Positions 46,060-55,810 of a stretch of 64,000 bases of DNA are shown here, one piece after another (the stretch's first letter is position 1; every line of letters begins with the position of its first letter). Source of the stretch: Ctena decussata. Lineage: Eukaryota; Mollusca; Bivalvia; Lucinida; Lucinidae. The position numbers were made by a program, and so were the translations under genes. The stretch lies in NCBI GenBank assembly GCA_963989385.1, contig OZ022503.1:65632123-65696122 (forward strand), given 5' to 3'. The notes below the pieces were generated by a model that was not told the DNA's origin, searched no databases, and saw nothing but the letters and a program-made list of their open reading frames with translations.

Positions 46060-46208
46060 TTAAGATCATTCTTTAACCTTTCGACCAATGTCTCTCATAT
46101 TTGACATTTTCAAACTATCAGGCCAGTTTATTCAAATGATGACCCTACCGGTAGTTTGACCTTTTTTGCTCGGGTGACCTATTCAGGGACTCTTGGTCCT
46201 CTTGTTAA
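46060..46208 (+). repeat. Decayed 3' part of repeat E3
   Basis: GAGGTTAAGATCATTCTTTA, CTCATATTTGACATTTTCA and GGGTGACCTATTCAGGGACT followed by TTGGTCCTCTTGTT match the end of the element at 21311-22867. Confidence 0.6.
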
Positions 46209-46506
46209 ACAAAGTGATCATAAAAAGGGTCATGGAAATTGGTACTCGTACATTACAACATTCGCGCACACACTGAAGACTCAAATCAGCCTGTGCAGTC
46301 TAATAAGAGCATGACCAGTCTGGGATTAAAAGCAAAGATAAGGACCCTGATCAGTCTTCACAGATGTGACGGCTGATTTGAATATTTACTTATTTACATA
46401 GAAGGTATGTCAACAGTCAAATAACAGATCATTACGCAATTTGCGTTTAAATGTGGGAACCGATTAGAGGACACTGTTGGATGCATGTTCTGATGCTGAA
46501 AGAGTG

Positions 46507-46756
46507 TGAGCCACGGCATGAGGAAACGAGAAAACCAACAAAGTGGCTGAGCGCCCAGCGCAGACTCAGATCAGCCTGGGCATCCGCCCAGTCTGATCAG
46601 AGTCTTCGCTGTCCGCATGGAGGAAGCTGAAATTCTTGGCTACCCTTTAAGTGCAAAGTGAAGAAGACTGTGATCAGACTGGGCGGATGCCCAGGCTGAT
46701 CTGAGTCTGCGCTAGGCGCGCAACCACTTTGTTGGTTTTCTCGTGTCGCGGCTCAA
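46507..46756. mobile_element. Hairpin MITE, family B
   Basis: Full-length copy: GAGCCACGGCATGAGGAAAC at the left and GTTTTCTCGTGTCGCGGCTC at the right, with the same interior palindrome (GCGCAGACTCAGATCAGCCT and complement). Confidence 0.85.
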
Positions 46757-46788
46757 TTGTCATAAATCGACCATCTGAGCTTTTTTAA

Positions 46789-46790
<2 letters not shown>

Positions 46791-46844
<54 letters not shown>
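46791..46844. repeat. GT microsatellite, 27 units
   Basis: Uninterrupted GT dinucleotides, starting 35 bp after the end of a family B hairpin. Such tracts can form Z-DNA and are often length-polymorphic. Confidence 0.95.
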
Positions 46845-46846
<2 letters not shown>

Positions 46847-47984
46847 AGACCAGTACAAACATCCTTGCCGTGAAACATTCCCACGCTAGCCTAGTGTGTT
46901 TCGGATATACATCCACAACCAAGTTTAAAAAAATACCTTGATAGTTATGAACAGAACAAAGAAAAATGTCTTATAAATTACTGTTTTGTTTTTCATCAAG
47001 CGTGTTGCTGTTAGGCATTTTTTTTTCTTTTTAACAAAATAAGTGTACAGTCATTTGACCTATTCCGACGCACGTTTCAGTCGACCGTGCGCTACAGTCT
47101 AAATACACTGTCATTTTTTAATTTATTTGTGTCAGTAAATAAACAAAAGCCTCTTGTTTATGGCACTTTGTTTGGGTTTACAAACTATTTGAGGAAGATA
47201 GGCAAATCTGACGACAACCAGACGTTGTCTTTTATCCTATTTCGACGCATCTTCTTCTATTCCGGTGGCTTTGTATATTTTTTACAATACATCGAAAGAA
47301 CCACCGAGGGGCACCCCAAAAGTAAACTGTCGGATTATTACTAGCTCGGTGAAAGATGATTTTATGCAAACAAATGTCTATTTGACATAATTGATTATTT
47401 AAAACACCTGACTATACTCACGGCTTAGCTGAAAAACTACTTTGGTGGTTCAGTGCCCGTAAGTACAATGTTTGATATTTTTATCCAGGATTCTATGATA
47501 AATGACAATAAAAAATAAAGCCTTATGGAGTTTTACTTACATATTCAAATTGCATGACGAGAATGCAGCACTAATATGGATTTCAGAACTCAGAGACATT
47601 ACCCAAATATACTATCCGCCGGAATAGGCTAAATGAGCTAATAAATTAAAAATTTCAATAATCCTAAGTAACTGATTTTATTTCATTTTGATAATAATTG
47701 GTTTAGATAGCTAATAAAATGAGCAATCGACAGACATATAGGTTAACGACATATTTGTTAACACAAATATTGTCCGACCCTATTTTCACAGTTGGCCTGA
47801 AAACATCTGTCATTTTTCTTGTTAAATATGCGTGACCAGCCACTTTTAAACTCAGTTTTCCGTATCTTTAATTGATAAATGAGATCCTTACTATATGTGG
47901 GTTTGACAAATAAATATTCAAAGTAATTACCTAAAAATCATTTCGCTTCTAGCTTGTTTCGTTGCAGAGAAAGAAACAGGATAC
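46845..47984. other. Intergenic, with a possible small MITE at ~47050-47645
   Basis: CAGTCATTTGACCTATTCCG at 47051-47070 is approximately inverted at 47619-47640 (CCGGAATAGGCTAAATGA). An 85-residue frame between them (47087-47344) is not recognised. No host gene is supported. Confidence 0.35.
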
Positions 47985-48180
47985 AGAATACAGAATACAG
48001 AATACAGAATACTTTATTCAGCATTAAACACTATACAATGTTTATAGCCTACAAAGCAAAAGTGAGATGAACATTTACAGAGAAGCAAAAGAGTATTCAT
48101 GCGAATGACAAGATATTTAAATGTACAACAATAAAATTCCTGCATATGCTAACCAAATAACATGGTGTACTACTGAGAGT
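47985..48180 (-). mobile_element. Non-LTR retrotransposon 3' tail
   Basis: On the minus strand the sequence ends GCTGAATAAAGTATTCTGTA, followed by repeats of TTCTGTA. This is the typical microsatellite tail of CR1/L2-type LINEs. It follows the ORF1 remnant at 48246-48812, so both probably belong to one internally deleted copy. Confidence 0.6.
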
Positions 48181-48200
48181 CCCCAGCAGGCACACAGCCC

Positions 48201-48270
48201 TGAATCAACATTGAATAAACGTTGATTCAACGTTATAACGCTGAATCAACGTTGAGTCAATGCTGATAAA
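48201..48270. repeat. Palindrome with TTGATTCAACG arms
   Basis: GAATAAACGTTGATTCAACG and CTGAATCAACGTTGAGTCAA are mirrored. A related palindrome is at 49562-49650. It overlaps the stop codon region of the LINE ORF1 remnant and may be what truncated it. Confidence 0.6.
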
Positions 48271-48812
48271 GTCCGTGTGACCGGTGGATCAACTGTTAAT
48301 AAACGCTTATCAATGTTACCGACATTCACCTCCAGATCTTTGATTTTGCCACACATTTGATTCATAGTTTTCTCAATGTTCTCTATTTTAGAAACTTGGG
48401 ACTTGATAGCCTTGACATCATTCATTAAAACTGCAGCCCATTCAGGAGGTTGGTTGCTCAAGGGCGGACCCCCTAACATTGTCGGCATAGCTTGCATGGG
48501 TGGTGATTGTGTGGGAAGGGGGTAAGAGTTCTGGCTTGAGAAAGAAAACCCACCAAACGGTTGCGAAAAAGCCATATTTGGCACCACAAAGTTATCGAAT
48601 TTGAAACCGTCACTGAAGTACTGTTTATATTGGTCAGTTACACCGCTACCACTAACCCCATTGTTTGTATTGTTCCGATCTCCGTTATCGCTCACACAAC
48701 CAGATTTAACGGGTCGTTCTAATTCGCTTAATGGTGAACTCGCCGAACGTTTTTTCTTTTTCTTTTTTCTCACTCTATTTTCAGTTTTTTGTAGAACCAC
48801 ATTGCTCGACAT
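48246..48812 (-). pseudogene. LINE ORF1-like remnant (coiled coil), truncated
   Basis: The open frame has 188 residues. It has a basic Lys/Arg N-terminus (KKKKKK), a low-complexity Ser/Asn/Pro centre, then PPEWAAVLMNDVKAIKSQV leading into a heptad-like coiled coil (about residues 120-170). That layout resembles ORF1 proteins of CR1/L2-type non-LTR elements, which bind RNA and assemble through coiled coils. The frame ends inside a palindromic repeat, the RNA-binding C-terminal part and ORF2 are absent, and a LINE-type tail follows at 47985. The alternative is a small host gene; I consider that less likely. Confidence 0.5.
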
Positions 48813-49099
48813 GAAGGAGAAACATTAGTATTCCCATATTATCCAAAAATAGCGACCAAAGTATCACATTTTCATATTTTAATTCCAAATTTTTAGAGCT
48901 CTGTAAATATGCGTCTCACTATAGAAATCACGTGACTAAAAAAAACCGGAATAGGTGAATCCACCGGAATAGGTCAAATGAGTGTATTAATTAATTAACA
49001 AAAATAAGTGTATAAATAAGTTAAGGTTTGCCCATCAGTTTTAGATAATTTACGTAAAATCGGTGATAATGCACCTTAGGATATGGCAGTTATAGCAAA

Positions 49100-49268
49100 A
49101 ACAGTGAGTGAGTGAGTGAGAGTAACGTCTCACCAACAACGAGGTCATATGGAGACGGGACCTCGGTTTAAAGTCTCATCCGAAAGACCGGAGAGGCGGG
49201 GGATCGGTCTTGCGACCCCTGGATTGGTAGTATGGGGTGTTATCCACTACGCTACAGCCGCTCCTCAT
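49100..49268 (-). mobile_element. tRNA-derived SINE (third type), partial
   Basis: On the minus strand GGAGCGGCTGTAGCGTAGTG carries an A box and GGGGTCGCAAGACC a B box. The body has TTTCGGATGAGACTTTAAAC and ACCGAGGTCCCGTC, which are widely seen in invertebrate SINEs. A run of CACT repeats (complement GAGT) closes it. Confidence 0.7.
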
Positions 49269-49561
49269 ATCAAAAGGAAAAGATTAAAGATTAAAGGAAA
49301 AGATTAAAGGAAAAGATGATGACATTATAGAACGTAATAAGAGTGTCTTTTGAAATCTGAGGCTAGACATTGCACTCCCATTCTCAATCTATATTCAGTC
49401 TATATCTATATTCAGTCATTCAACTATAAGAAACTCTGAAAACCGAAAAAACGAAAGAGTAATAAGAAACAAATAGCAGTTGCGTGACAGAGGTTTATTA
49501 TTATGTAACTATAAATATTTCAATACAATCGATGGGAAAAAAACTGAGTAGTAATACCCAT

Positions 49562-49650
49562 TGGGCACACAACGTTAAATAAATATATCGAACCAACGCT
49601 GATTCAACGTCATGACGTTGAATCAACGTTGATTAAATGTTGATTCAGTA
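49562..49650. repeat. Palindrome with TTGATTCAACG arms, second copy
   Basis: GCTGATTCAACGTCATGACG is followed by its mirror TTGAATCAACGTTGATT, flanked by GGGCACACAACGTT on the left. Related to 48201-48270. Confidence 0.6.
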
Positions 49651-50048
49651 TTATTGCATAAAAAGCAGTGCCGAGAGGTATTAACAGCCGTGCACCAACC
49701 CGCGAAAAGCCGTGTTTCAACAAGGGTTTGACACGCGTTGTTGATGCACGATGATAGAACTTTCATTATGCTTGTACCGGGCCACTAAAAAAATCCGCCA
49801 TGCAACTTTGTCTCTCCGATTTTTTGTCTCTCCGGTTTTTGTCGAATTACAAAAATTGGTGGTGCGCTAACTAAGTATGCGTATATGACGTCATCATGCC
49901 TTTGTAATCTGACGTCATCGTCGTGACTCAGGTTTAAAGCGATGTTGTTTACATTCTTACGATGCCAAATAAAGAGTAAATAAGTGTTAAAGAAAACGTG
50001 CATAGATCTCAAGGTTTCAGCAATCAAGAACTGCAGGATGGTATAAGG

Positions 50049-50207
50049 ATGGATCAGGCTTGTTCTGCATGGAAATTATTGCTCATGGTATCTGCTTTTT
50101 GTTTATTAACTTGCAATCTATTTGGCGTCAACTACAACGACCATCTTGGACAATTTTCCGAAATATTGAGGTTGACTAGGATGATGGCGGCCATTTTGAA
50201 TAGCTGA
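50049..50207 (+). CDS. Possible small ORF with a signal-peptide-like start
   Basis: A short frame of 52 residues starts MDQACSAWK and continues with a hydrophobic stretch (LLLMVSAFCLLTC) that looks like a signal peptide or anchor. The ATG context (AAGGATGG) is favourable. The remainder is unrecognised and the frame ends soon after. It could be the first exon of a secreted-protein gene (possible donor near 50168), but no continuing exon was found. Chance is a real alternative. Confidence 0.15.
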   Translation: MDQACSAWKLLLMVSAFCLLTCNLFGVNYNDHLGQFSEILRLTRMMAAILNS

Positions 50208-50750
50208 ATGCTCTTGGGCCCGGAAGACGAATATTAGTAAAAAGATGTACCAGCGCGTTGGCTGTCAAAAGTGCCAAGTTTTTTCTCAAATTTTAACGAA
50301 TAATTCGTTGGATTTATGCAATAACAGCGATCAAACATTTGTTTCAAATGCATTAACATTTGCCAGGTCCCTCGGGATATGTTGAAACCCTCGGCCTCGG
50401 CCTCGGTTTCCAACATCTCCCTCGGGATCTGGCAAACGTTCATGCATAAAAAAACATGTTTGATCCCTATAGTGTTGTGCTGGGAAGCGTACTTTGAGGC
50501 TACAGGGCGTCCAACCTGTCTTAGGCTCATGTAGCTACTGTCTTGGACTTAAATAAATGGTTTCACTTTCAGGGGGAACAACTCTACTTTTTTACTTTTG
50601 CGTCCCTCATTAATCTTTTCATTCAGAGTACAGTCCGTTTTGAAGGGTTTTGCCAACCAGAGGAGCAGACTGGAATCCCGAAGCTTGTTTCCTACGCAAA
50701 AAATGGCGGGAAAACATGGAATGTTCCAGCTAATACACCTTATTTGATCC
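50208..50750. other. Intergenic, nothing firmly recognised
   Basis: A small inverted repeat on CTCGGCCTCGG and CCCTCGGGAT / ATCCCGAGGG-type motifs (about 50370-50430) was noted. The open frames are unsupported. Confidence 0.3.
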
Positions 50751-50910
50751 ACGACACGACAAAACCAACAATGTGGCATGTGTACCTAGCAAAGACTCAG
50801 ATCAGCCTGGGTATCCGCTCAGTCTGATCAGTGTCTTCGCTGTCCTCACTGAGCTATCTTAGACCCTAAGCTATCCTTTAAGCGCACAGCGGAGACTGAT
50901 TAGACTAGGC
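50751..50910. mobile_element. Hairpin MITE, family B, right end lost
   Basis: It starts CACGACACGACAAAACCAAC and keeps CTCAGATCAGCCTGGGTATC. The right arm stops after ACTAGGCGAATT, so about one third is missing. A piece of another end lies at 51524-51556 (GTGGTTTTCTCGTGTCGCGG). Confidence 0.7.
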
Positions 50911-51959
50911 GAATTAAACAATATGATTGCACTAGACTCACCTCAGAGGTCATTAATGGTTACCAACTTTTTTGTGCGGAAAATGAGCACAGAATTAAGG
51001 TCACGGTAATCGTTTTGGGTAAGCAACTCTGCCATTTTTCAGTTTTGCCTCTCTGCTCAATGGGGGACAACTCTTAAAAGCAGAAATATGCTCCTTTAGG
51101 AGCAAATTCTTTCCTTTAAGAGTAGACCACTGGGAAGAATTACGGCATCCAGAGAAGCAATTTGTCTTCATACATGTATCTTAAAACATATGTTGTGTTT
51201 ACTCATCAATTAAATGAGTCCCTACAACTAATATTTTAGAAGAAAAATGTTAAAATTAACCACTGAAACTTGTTGGTAGTCCATATAAAACGACACACCA
51301 GCGAAATTATTCATATGTAGCACAACATATGTTTTAGTTGAAAAAAAAACAGCCTCTTAGTCATGGGTTCGGATCGAACATACACATTATACCTGGTATT
51401 GAAAAATGAGCACTAAAATGTTTGTTATTAAAATAATAAGAACAAACATTATCTTTGTGATTAAGAAGAACAGCAGAGCTTACCCAACAATTTTCTGATC
51501 TTTTCTTTTTCTATGTACGAGACAAACAGTGGTTTTCTCGTGTCGCGGCTCAGTTATATAGTTTGAGCCCGTTCGGCAGCATTTTCCACAACGTAGTGAG
51601 AACGAGTCTGGTGTGATGGGGGTATAAGCCATAGAGGCCCGTCAGTTGACGAAAACATATTATGATATTATGCTTGAAACTAATCAATTGTTAAATTACG
51701 CAGATTATATGTGTCATTAACTAAATAACGTCAGCTGATGAGCATACCACATCTGAAATGCATAAAGGCAATGTCGTTGTTGAGAATCGGTCTTAGACGA
51801 TTTCTTACTATCTTTACAGTGATATGTCATTGGCATACAATCATCAGTGCATTCTCGCTGCCGTAGAAAACCTGTAAGGCAACTTTGAGTAAGATAACAT
51901 CATGACGTCTGAGCCCGGTTGTTCAACACTAACGACGTCGTCGTTTACGAGACATTATT
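50911..51959. other. Intergenic, with one hairpin and a family B end piece
   Basis: A hairpin on CTCCTTTAGGAGCAAATTC lies at 51058-51130 and a family B fragment at 51524-51556. ACATATGTTGTG-type motifs at 51185-51340 (ACATATG and CAACATATGT mirrored) suggest another decayed foldback element. No gene was recognised. Confidence 0.4.
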
Positions 51960-52198
51960 TGAGCCGCGACGCGAGAAAACCAACAATGTGGTTGTGCGCC
52001 CAGCGCAGACTCAGCTCAGCCTGGACATCCGCTAAGTTTGACAAGACTCTTCGTTAAGTTTTCAAAGGGTAGCTAAGGGTCTAAGCTACCTCCATGCGGA
52101 CAGCGAAGACTCTGATCAGACTGGGCGGATGCCCAGGCTGATCTGAGTCTGCGGTGGGCCCACAACCACATTGTTGGTTTTGTCGTGTCGCGGCTCAT
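51960..52198. mobile_element. Hairpin MITE, family B
   Basis: Full copy: GAGCCGCGACGCGAGAAAAC at the left and TTTTGTCGTGTCGCGGCTC at the right. The interior pairing arms are as in the other members. Confidence 0.85.
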
Positions 52199-52207
52199 TT
52201 TCAAATG

Positions 52208-52550
52208 CATGTACTCCAAAACACTGCCAGCTTTTCAGTGCAAAAGGTCATCTCATTTTTTCCGTAAAAATAGTACCACACTTAATCTTACGTTTACTAG
52301 AAGATGTAAAGAATCCTTGACTAACGACAAAAAGTGCAGGTGTTACGATGAAAAAAAAATAATACAAGTTACAAGAGTAGGGTTGTATTTTGTATGTATA
52401 TTCAGATTTTGTTTCATATTTCTCATTTTGCCATAATCAAAATTATTGTTGCTCCTCATGTTGTTACATACTTACGGAAACTGAGAGTAATACTAGAGTT
52501 AAAAATTTGTAAAGCTAACGGTGCTTTGAACAATCCGGCCCTGGTTGTTA
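52208..52550. repeat. Dispersed repeat shared with 13295-13465
   Basis: AAACACTGCCAGCTTTTCAG, GAATCCTTGACTAACGACAA and GGTGCTTTGAACAATCCGGC repeat the motif order of the intronic copy near 13.3 kb. Confidence 0.5.
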
Positions 52551-52915
52551 ATCCCTGTTGTCCGCTTTGGATTGTCTGCTAACCTTGGTTTAAACATATT
52601 TATTCAAAATTTTTTTCAGTTCACATAATCACTGATACAATACAATACAAATAATGGGACTGGAACGAAAGCACATGTACTTATAAAGTTCCTCTCCCTA
52701 CATGGTAACCTTGCACATCGTCTAAGGTAAATTGCCGAAAATGATCTGTATAACTGTCTTGCGAACTCCAGTTTCCAACTGACCAAAGTTCTGTTTGCAA
52801 AATTAAGAATCTAACTTTACATGACGCCAGTTGTTCAGACCAATGAATGTAACTGACGTTTTAATCATGTGCGGGGATCAACCCCATAATTGAATGCAAT
52901 GTTTATTACCATAAT

Positions 52916-52919
<4 letters not shown>

Positions 52920-52947
<28 letters not shown>
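52920..52947. repeat. Poly-A run, ~28 nt
   Basis: An uninterrupted A tract in otherwise unremarkable DNA. There is no recognisable retroelement body directly upstream, so it need not be a retroposon tail. Confidence 0.8.
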
Positions 52948-52951
<4 letters not shown>

Positions 52952-53367
52952 AATATTGCGAAATAGCTACGGAGAAAACACTTGACGTTTGTGTACAGCG
53001 TGTCTAAGCGGTGTTTATGGAATCGATATTCAAAATCTGCATAAATATACATTGTCTAGAGGCAAGGTAGCATAAAAAATTCTGAAAATAGTTCTTCTTA
53101 GCAACAGAAACAGAAGAAATATACCAAGTCTAGTGTCATCAGTTTCTCACAGACACGTTCTGTTACGTAACTGCTACTCGGTGAGTAAATTCTTCGTTAT
53201 GTGGTCTACCACATCGCAATGACTATTGATTTTACTTTTCTCGAATGCCCCAAACCAGAAAGAAGTATATCAGCGATAAAAGACCAAGCATAAAAATCTG
53301 GACTTTGCAGGAATACCTCTGCATCCATATCTGTACTGTTCGCAAAAATTTCACATTATCTGTCTGG

Positions 53368-53562
53368 CTTAACTCTTTAAGCCCCAGTGACGCAATTAGC
53401 AAAATTTGCAAACAGCGTAGATCCTGATGAGGCGGCTCATAATGAGCCGCCTCATCTAGATCTACACTGTTTGCCCTCTAGTCTTTGAATTCTCAATATA
53501 AAAAGTCTTGGACAAGGCATTTTTTTAATTTTGTCGTCTGCTTTTTGGTAGTGAAAGAGTTA
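53368..53562. mobile_element. Foldback element, family C
   Basis: The central hairpin GGCGGCTCATAATGAGCCGCC has arms CAGCGTAGATCCTGATGA and complement, then GTTTGCCCTCTAG and a tail with GTCGTCTGCTTTTTGG. Termini are AACTCTTTAAG and GAAAGAGTT. Confidence 0.8.
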
Positions 53563-53691
53563 AAGACTAAGGAAAATGGGTACTCCTCATGTTTCTTCGG
53601 TTTTCACTAATGTAAACAATATTTGTGACTTCCTGTTTACTTTTTTGTACGGCAAAGCCCTTCGAAGATAAGATCTTCTTGTATAAGATAA

Positions 53692-53838
53692 GGGTTCGAG
53701 GTTATAAAACTTGAGAATAGTCTCAAACTCAAAATAAAGCACACTGATTGGCTGCTTCCGAGCACATGCTCGGAACCAGCCAATCAGTGTGCTTTATTTT
53801 GAGTTTGAGAATGTACTCAAGTTTTATAACCCCTGGGC
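53692..53838. mobile_element. Palindromic element, family P
   Basis: TCGAGGTTATAAAACTTGAG at the left and CTCAAGTTTTATAACCCCTG at the right. The arms pair through AAATAAAGCACACTGATTGG to a centre on CCGAGCACATGCTCGG. The interior equals that at 28095-28222. The arms contain AATAAA on both strands; it lies about 190 bp beyond the stop of the minus-strand GPCR. Confidence 0.8.
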
Positions 53839-54028
53839 AAGATTTGCTCTAGAGGAGCAAATTCCCTCCTTTATGGGTTTACCCCCTTGAGAAGAGAGAC
53901 AAACCTTGAAAAAGAAAAGAAAAGAAAAACGTGTAGTGTACCGATTCACCTTAAATGATTTACACTCCATTTAACAACATAAGCAGTCCATTTAACAACA
54001 TAATATAAGCAGTTTGGTTTTTACGCCT

Positions 54029-55261
54029 TTAACAACATAATAGTTGTCGAAACTTTGTCAGTTTCGATCTAAGGAAGGTTCGTATTTCTCTTGCATATAA
54101 TCCATACACGAAAGCGTCCACCAAAGAATTTAGAGAAAGAAATACCAGCCCCAAGAAGGTGCCGCCGTCCGTTATATCTACTGAAAGAATTACGTCACGT
54201 AGCATGAACGCGAGTGGTATTACTGTAGCGATGTTGGACGTAAATAGGATGATTCCTAGTAGTTTTATTGCTCTACATTGAGCCTCCTGCGTATTTCTGC
54301 TAGTTTGAGAGTACTGTAATTGACCTTTTCGCACAGAATTAAATGACGAGTGTGTGGCTGGGCTTGAATAGTCCTGAGAAGAAGCCTGCAGGTTATTGCT
54401 AGGACTCGAGATTTGGCGATTGCGCTTAATATGCGTCAGGTTTGTGATTTCGTTTCTCGTAGCTCCTTGCTTAGCGGCCTTTTGTTCATTGCTTCGAACA
54501 GACTGTTCGACTTGCAAACTATCTCTGCCTGTCTCTACAGGATAGGGAATGTACTTTTTTGTTGACGTTTCTTCCGTAATTTGGGAGCCTGAACTCAAAT
54601 TTGATACAACATGAGGGCTCAAAGGATTAACAGTACTATTTACACGTTTCAGTTTCACGAGGCATATAGCATAGAGAATGTTTATCACAAGAAGTGGTAC
54701 GATGAGACCCAGTGAGGTTAAAAGCTTATAAGTCTTTATTTGTGATCCGAATATGATAAATGCCCTACACATTGGAAGGGTAGTTGTAATGTTCAGCGTG
54801 AGGTATGGTAGACAGGCATATATAATACCCAAAACTGTAGCCAAAACGATCGAAATTTCCTGCATATGACCTGATTTTGCCCCTCCAAGTTTATTTATGC
54901 CCTGTATATTCCGAAATCTCCTGATGCAGATACAACATATCGCCAACAGGGTATTTATTTGAGCACATATATATGCACACAACAGCACGCTACATGCGAT
55001 ATAATTTGTTTTAAAAAGTTTGAGATCGTTAAACGTAAGAGCTAAAGAAGCCAATCCGTTGAGGGAGTCTTCGCTTGACAGAACGGTTATCTGAAACCAG
55101 TAACTGTAGTTACGAAACGATTTTTTCAAATGAATCATTAAACATATCACACAGATATTCATAAGAATTGCCAAACTTGAGATAACTCTTAACACGTATA
55201 TAGTAATCACCACTAAATCTTGTTGATTTGGTTCCCCAACCGTGGAATTGTTGGACGCCAT
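54029..55261 (-). CDS. Class A-like orphan G-protein-coupled receptor, intronless
   Basis: The ATG at 55261 gives 410 residues; the frame extends ten codons further upstream but without an earlier ATG. The N-terminus has overlapping N-glycosylation sequons (NNST, residues 4-7). Seven hydrophobic segments are visible: about 16-43, 54-78, 88-113, 135-155, 178-202, 329-353 and 364-390. C90 at the top of TM3 and C165 in loop 2 can form the conserved disulphide. The third intracellular loop is long (about 125 residues, Ser/Asn/Gln-rich). TM3 ends in IRR rather than DRY, TM6 lacks the usual CWxP, and TM7 ends NSLVDAFVYG, so the (N/D)PxxY motif has Ala in place of Pro. It is a plasma-membrane receptor by family. 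The ligand is unknown; such divergent single-exon receptors are numerous in lophotrochozoans, and peptide receptors are one possibility. Confidence 0.88.
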   Translation of the reverse strand: MASNNSTVGEPNQQDLVVITIYVLRVISSLAILMNICVICLMIHLKKSFRNYSYWFQITVLSSEDSLNGLASLALTFNDLKLFKTNYIACSVLLCAYICAQINTLLAICCICIRRFRNIQGINKLGGAKSGHMQEISIVLATVLGIIYACLPYLTLNITTTLPMCRAFIIFGSQIKTYKLLTSLGLIVPLLVINILYAICLVKLKRVNSTVNPLSPHVVSNLSSGSQITEETSTKKYIPYPVETGRDSLQVEQSVRSNEQKAAKQGATRNEITNLTHIKRNRQISSPSNNLQASSQDYSSPATHSSFNSVRKGQLQYSQTSRNTQEAQCRAIKLLGIILFTSNIATVIPLAFMLRDVILSVDITDGGTFLGLVFLSLNSLVDAFVYGLYAREIRTFLRSKLTKFRQLLCC

Positions 55262-55564
55262 GATGATTGTACATGTATTATTTCTTTTCAATGAATAAGA
55301 AGTGTTTTTATAATGTTATACCAATCTGTATTTTCTGTCTGCGTTTCTCTGTGAAATCATCCTGTAACAAGACAAAATATCACTTATTATCAATATGTAT
55401 ATTAACAACCACAAATTTATTCTCTCAGAGTATATTTTACTGTGAAAGGATAAAGTTGTTGTTGTTGTCAATACACACCTTTTATTCTCGGGGTTGTTTG
55501 AACATTTTTTTCTCTCGTCTATCATTTCTCTCTTCTTTCTCCCTTTATCTGGAAGACTGCCCGA

Positions 55565-55622
55565 TATAGGCGGAAATACTGTCTCAAAGGGCCATTAAAC
55601 CCAAAACAATCAATCAATCAAT
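55565..55622 (+). repeat. SINE 3' end with AATC tail
   Basis: GGCCATTAAACCCAAAACAA followed by AATC repeats is a typical SINE 3' end. No tRNA-like head was found upstream. Confidence 0.5.
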
Positions 55623-55810
55623 CTAACAGGACATTGTGTTCTTTGAGACAATTAAATTGTTGTTATTAATACACACATTTTATTCTGTAAGAGTACTTAA
55701 AGAGAATAAAGCTTCTGTTGTGAGTACATACATTTTATTCTTGAAAGTACAACGTACTGTAAGAAAATAAAGTTGTCGTTGTTAAGGCACACTATATTCT
55801 CTAAAGTATA

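Noticed and set aside
50543..50827. 94-residue ORF
   Set aside because: Its C-terminal third is family B hairpin sequence and the remainder has no recognisable motif.
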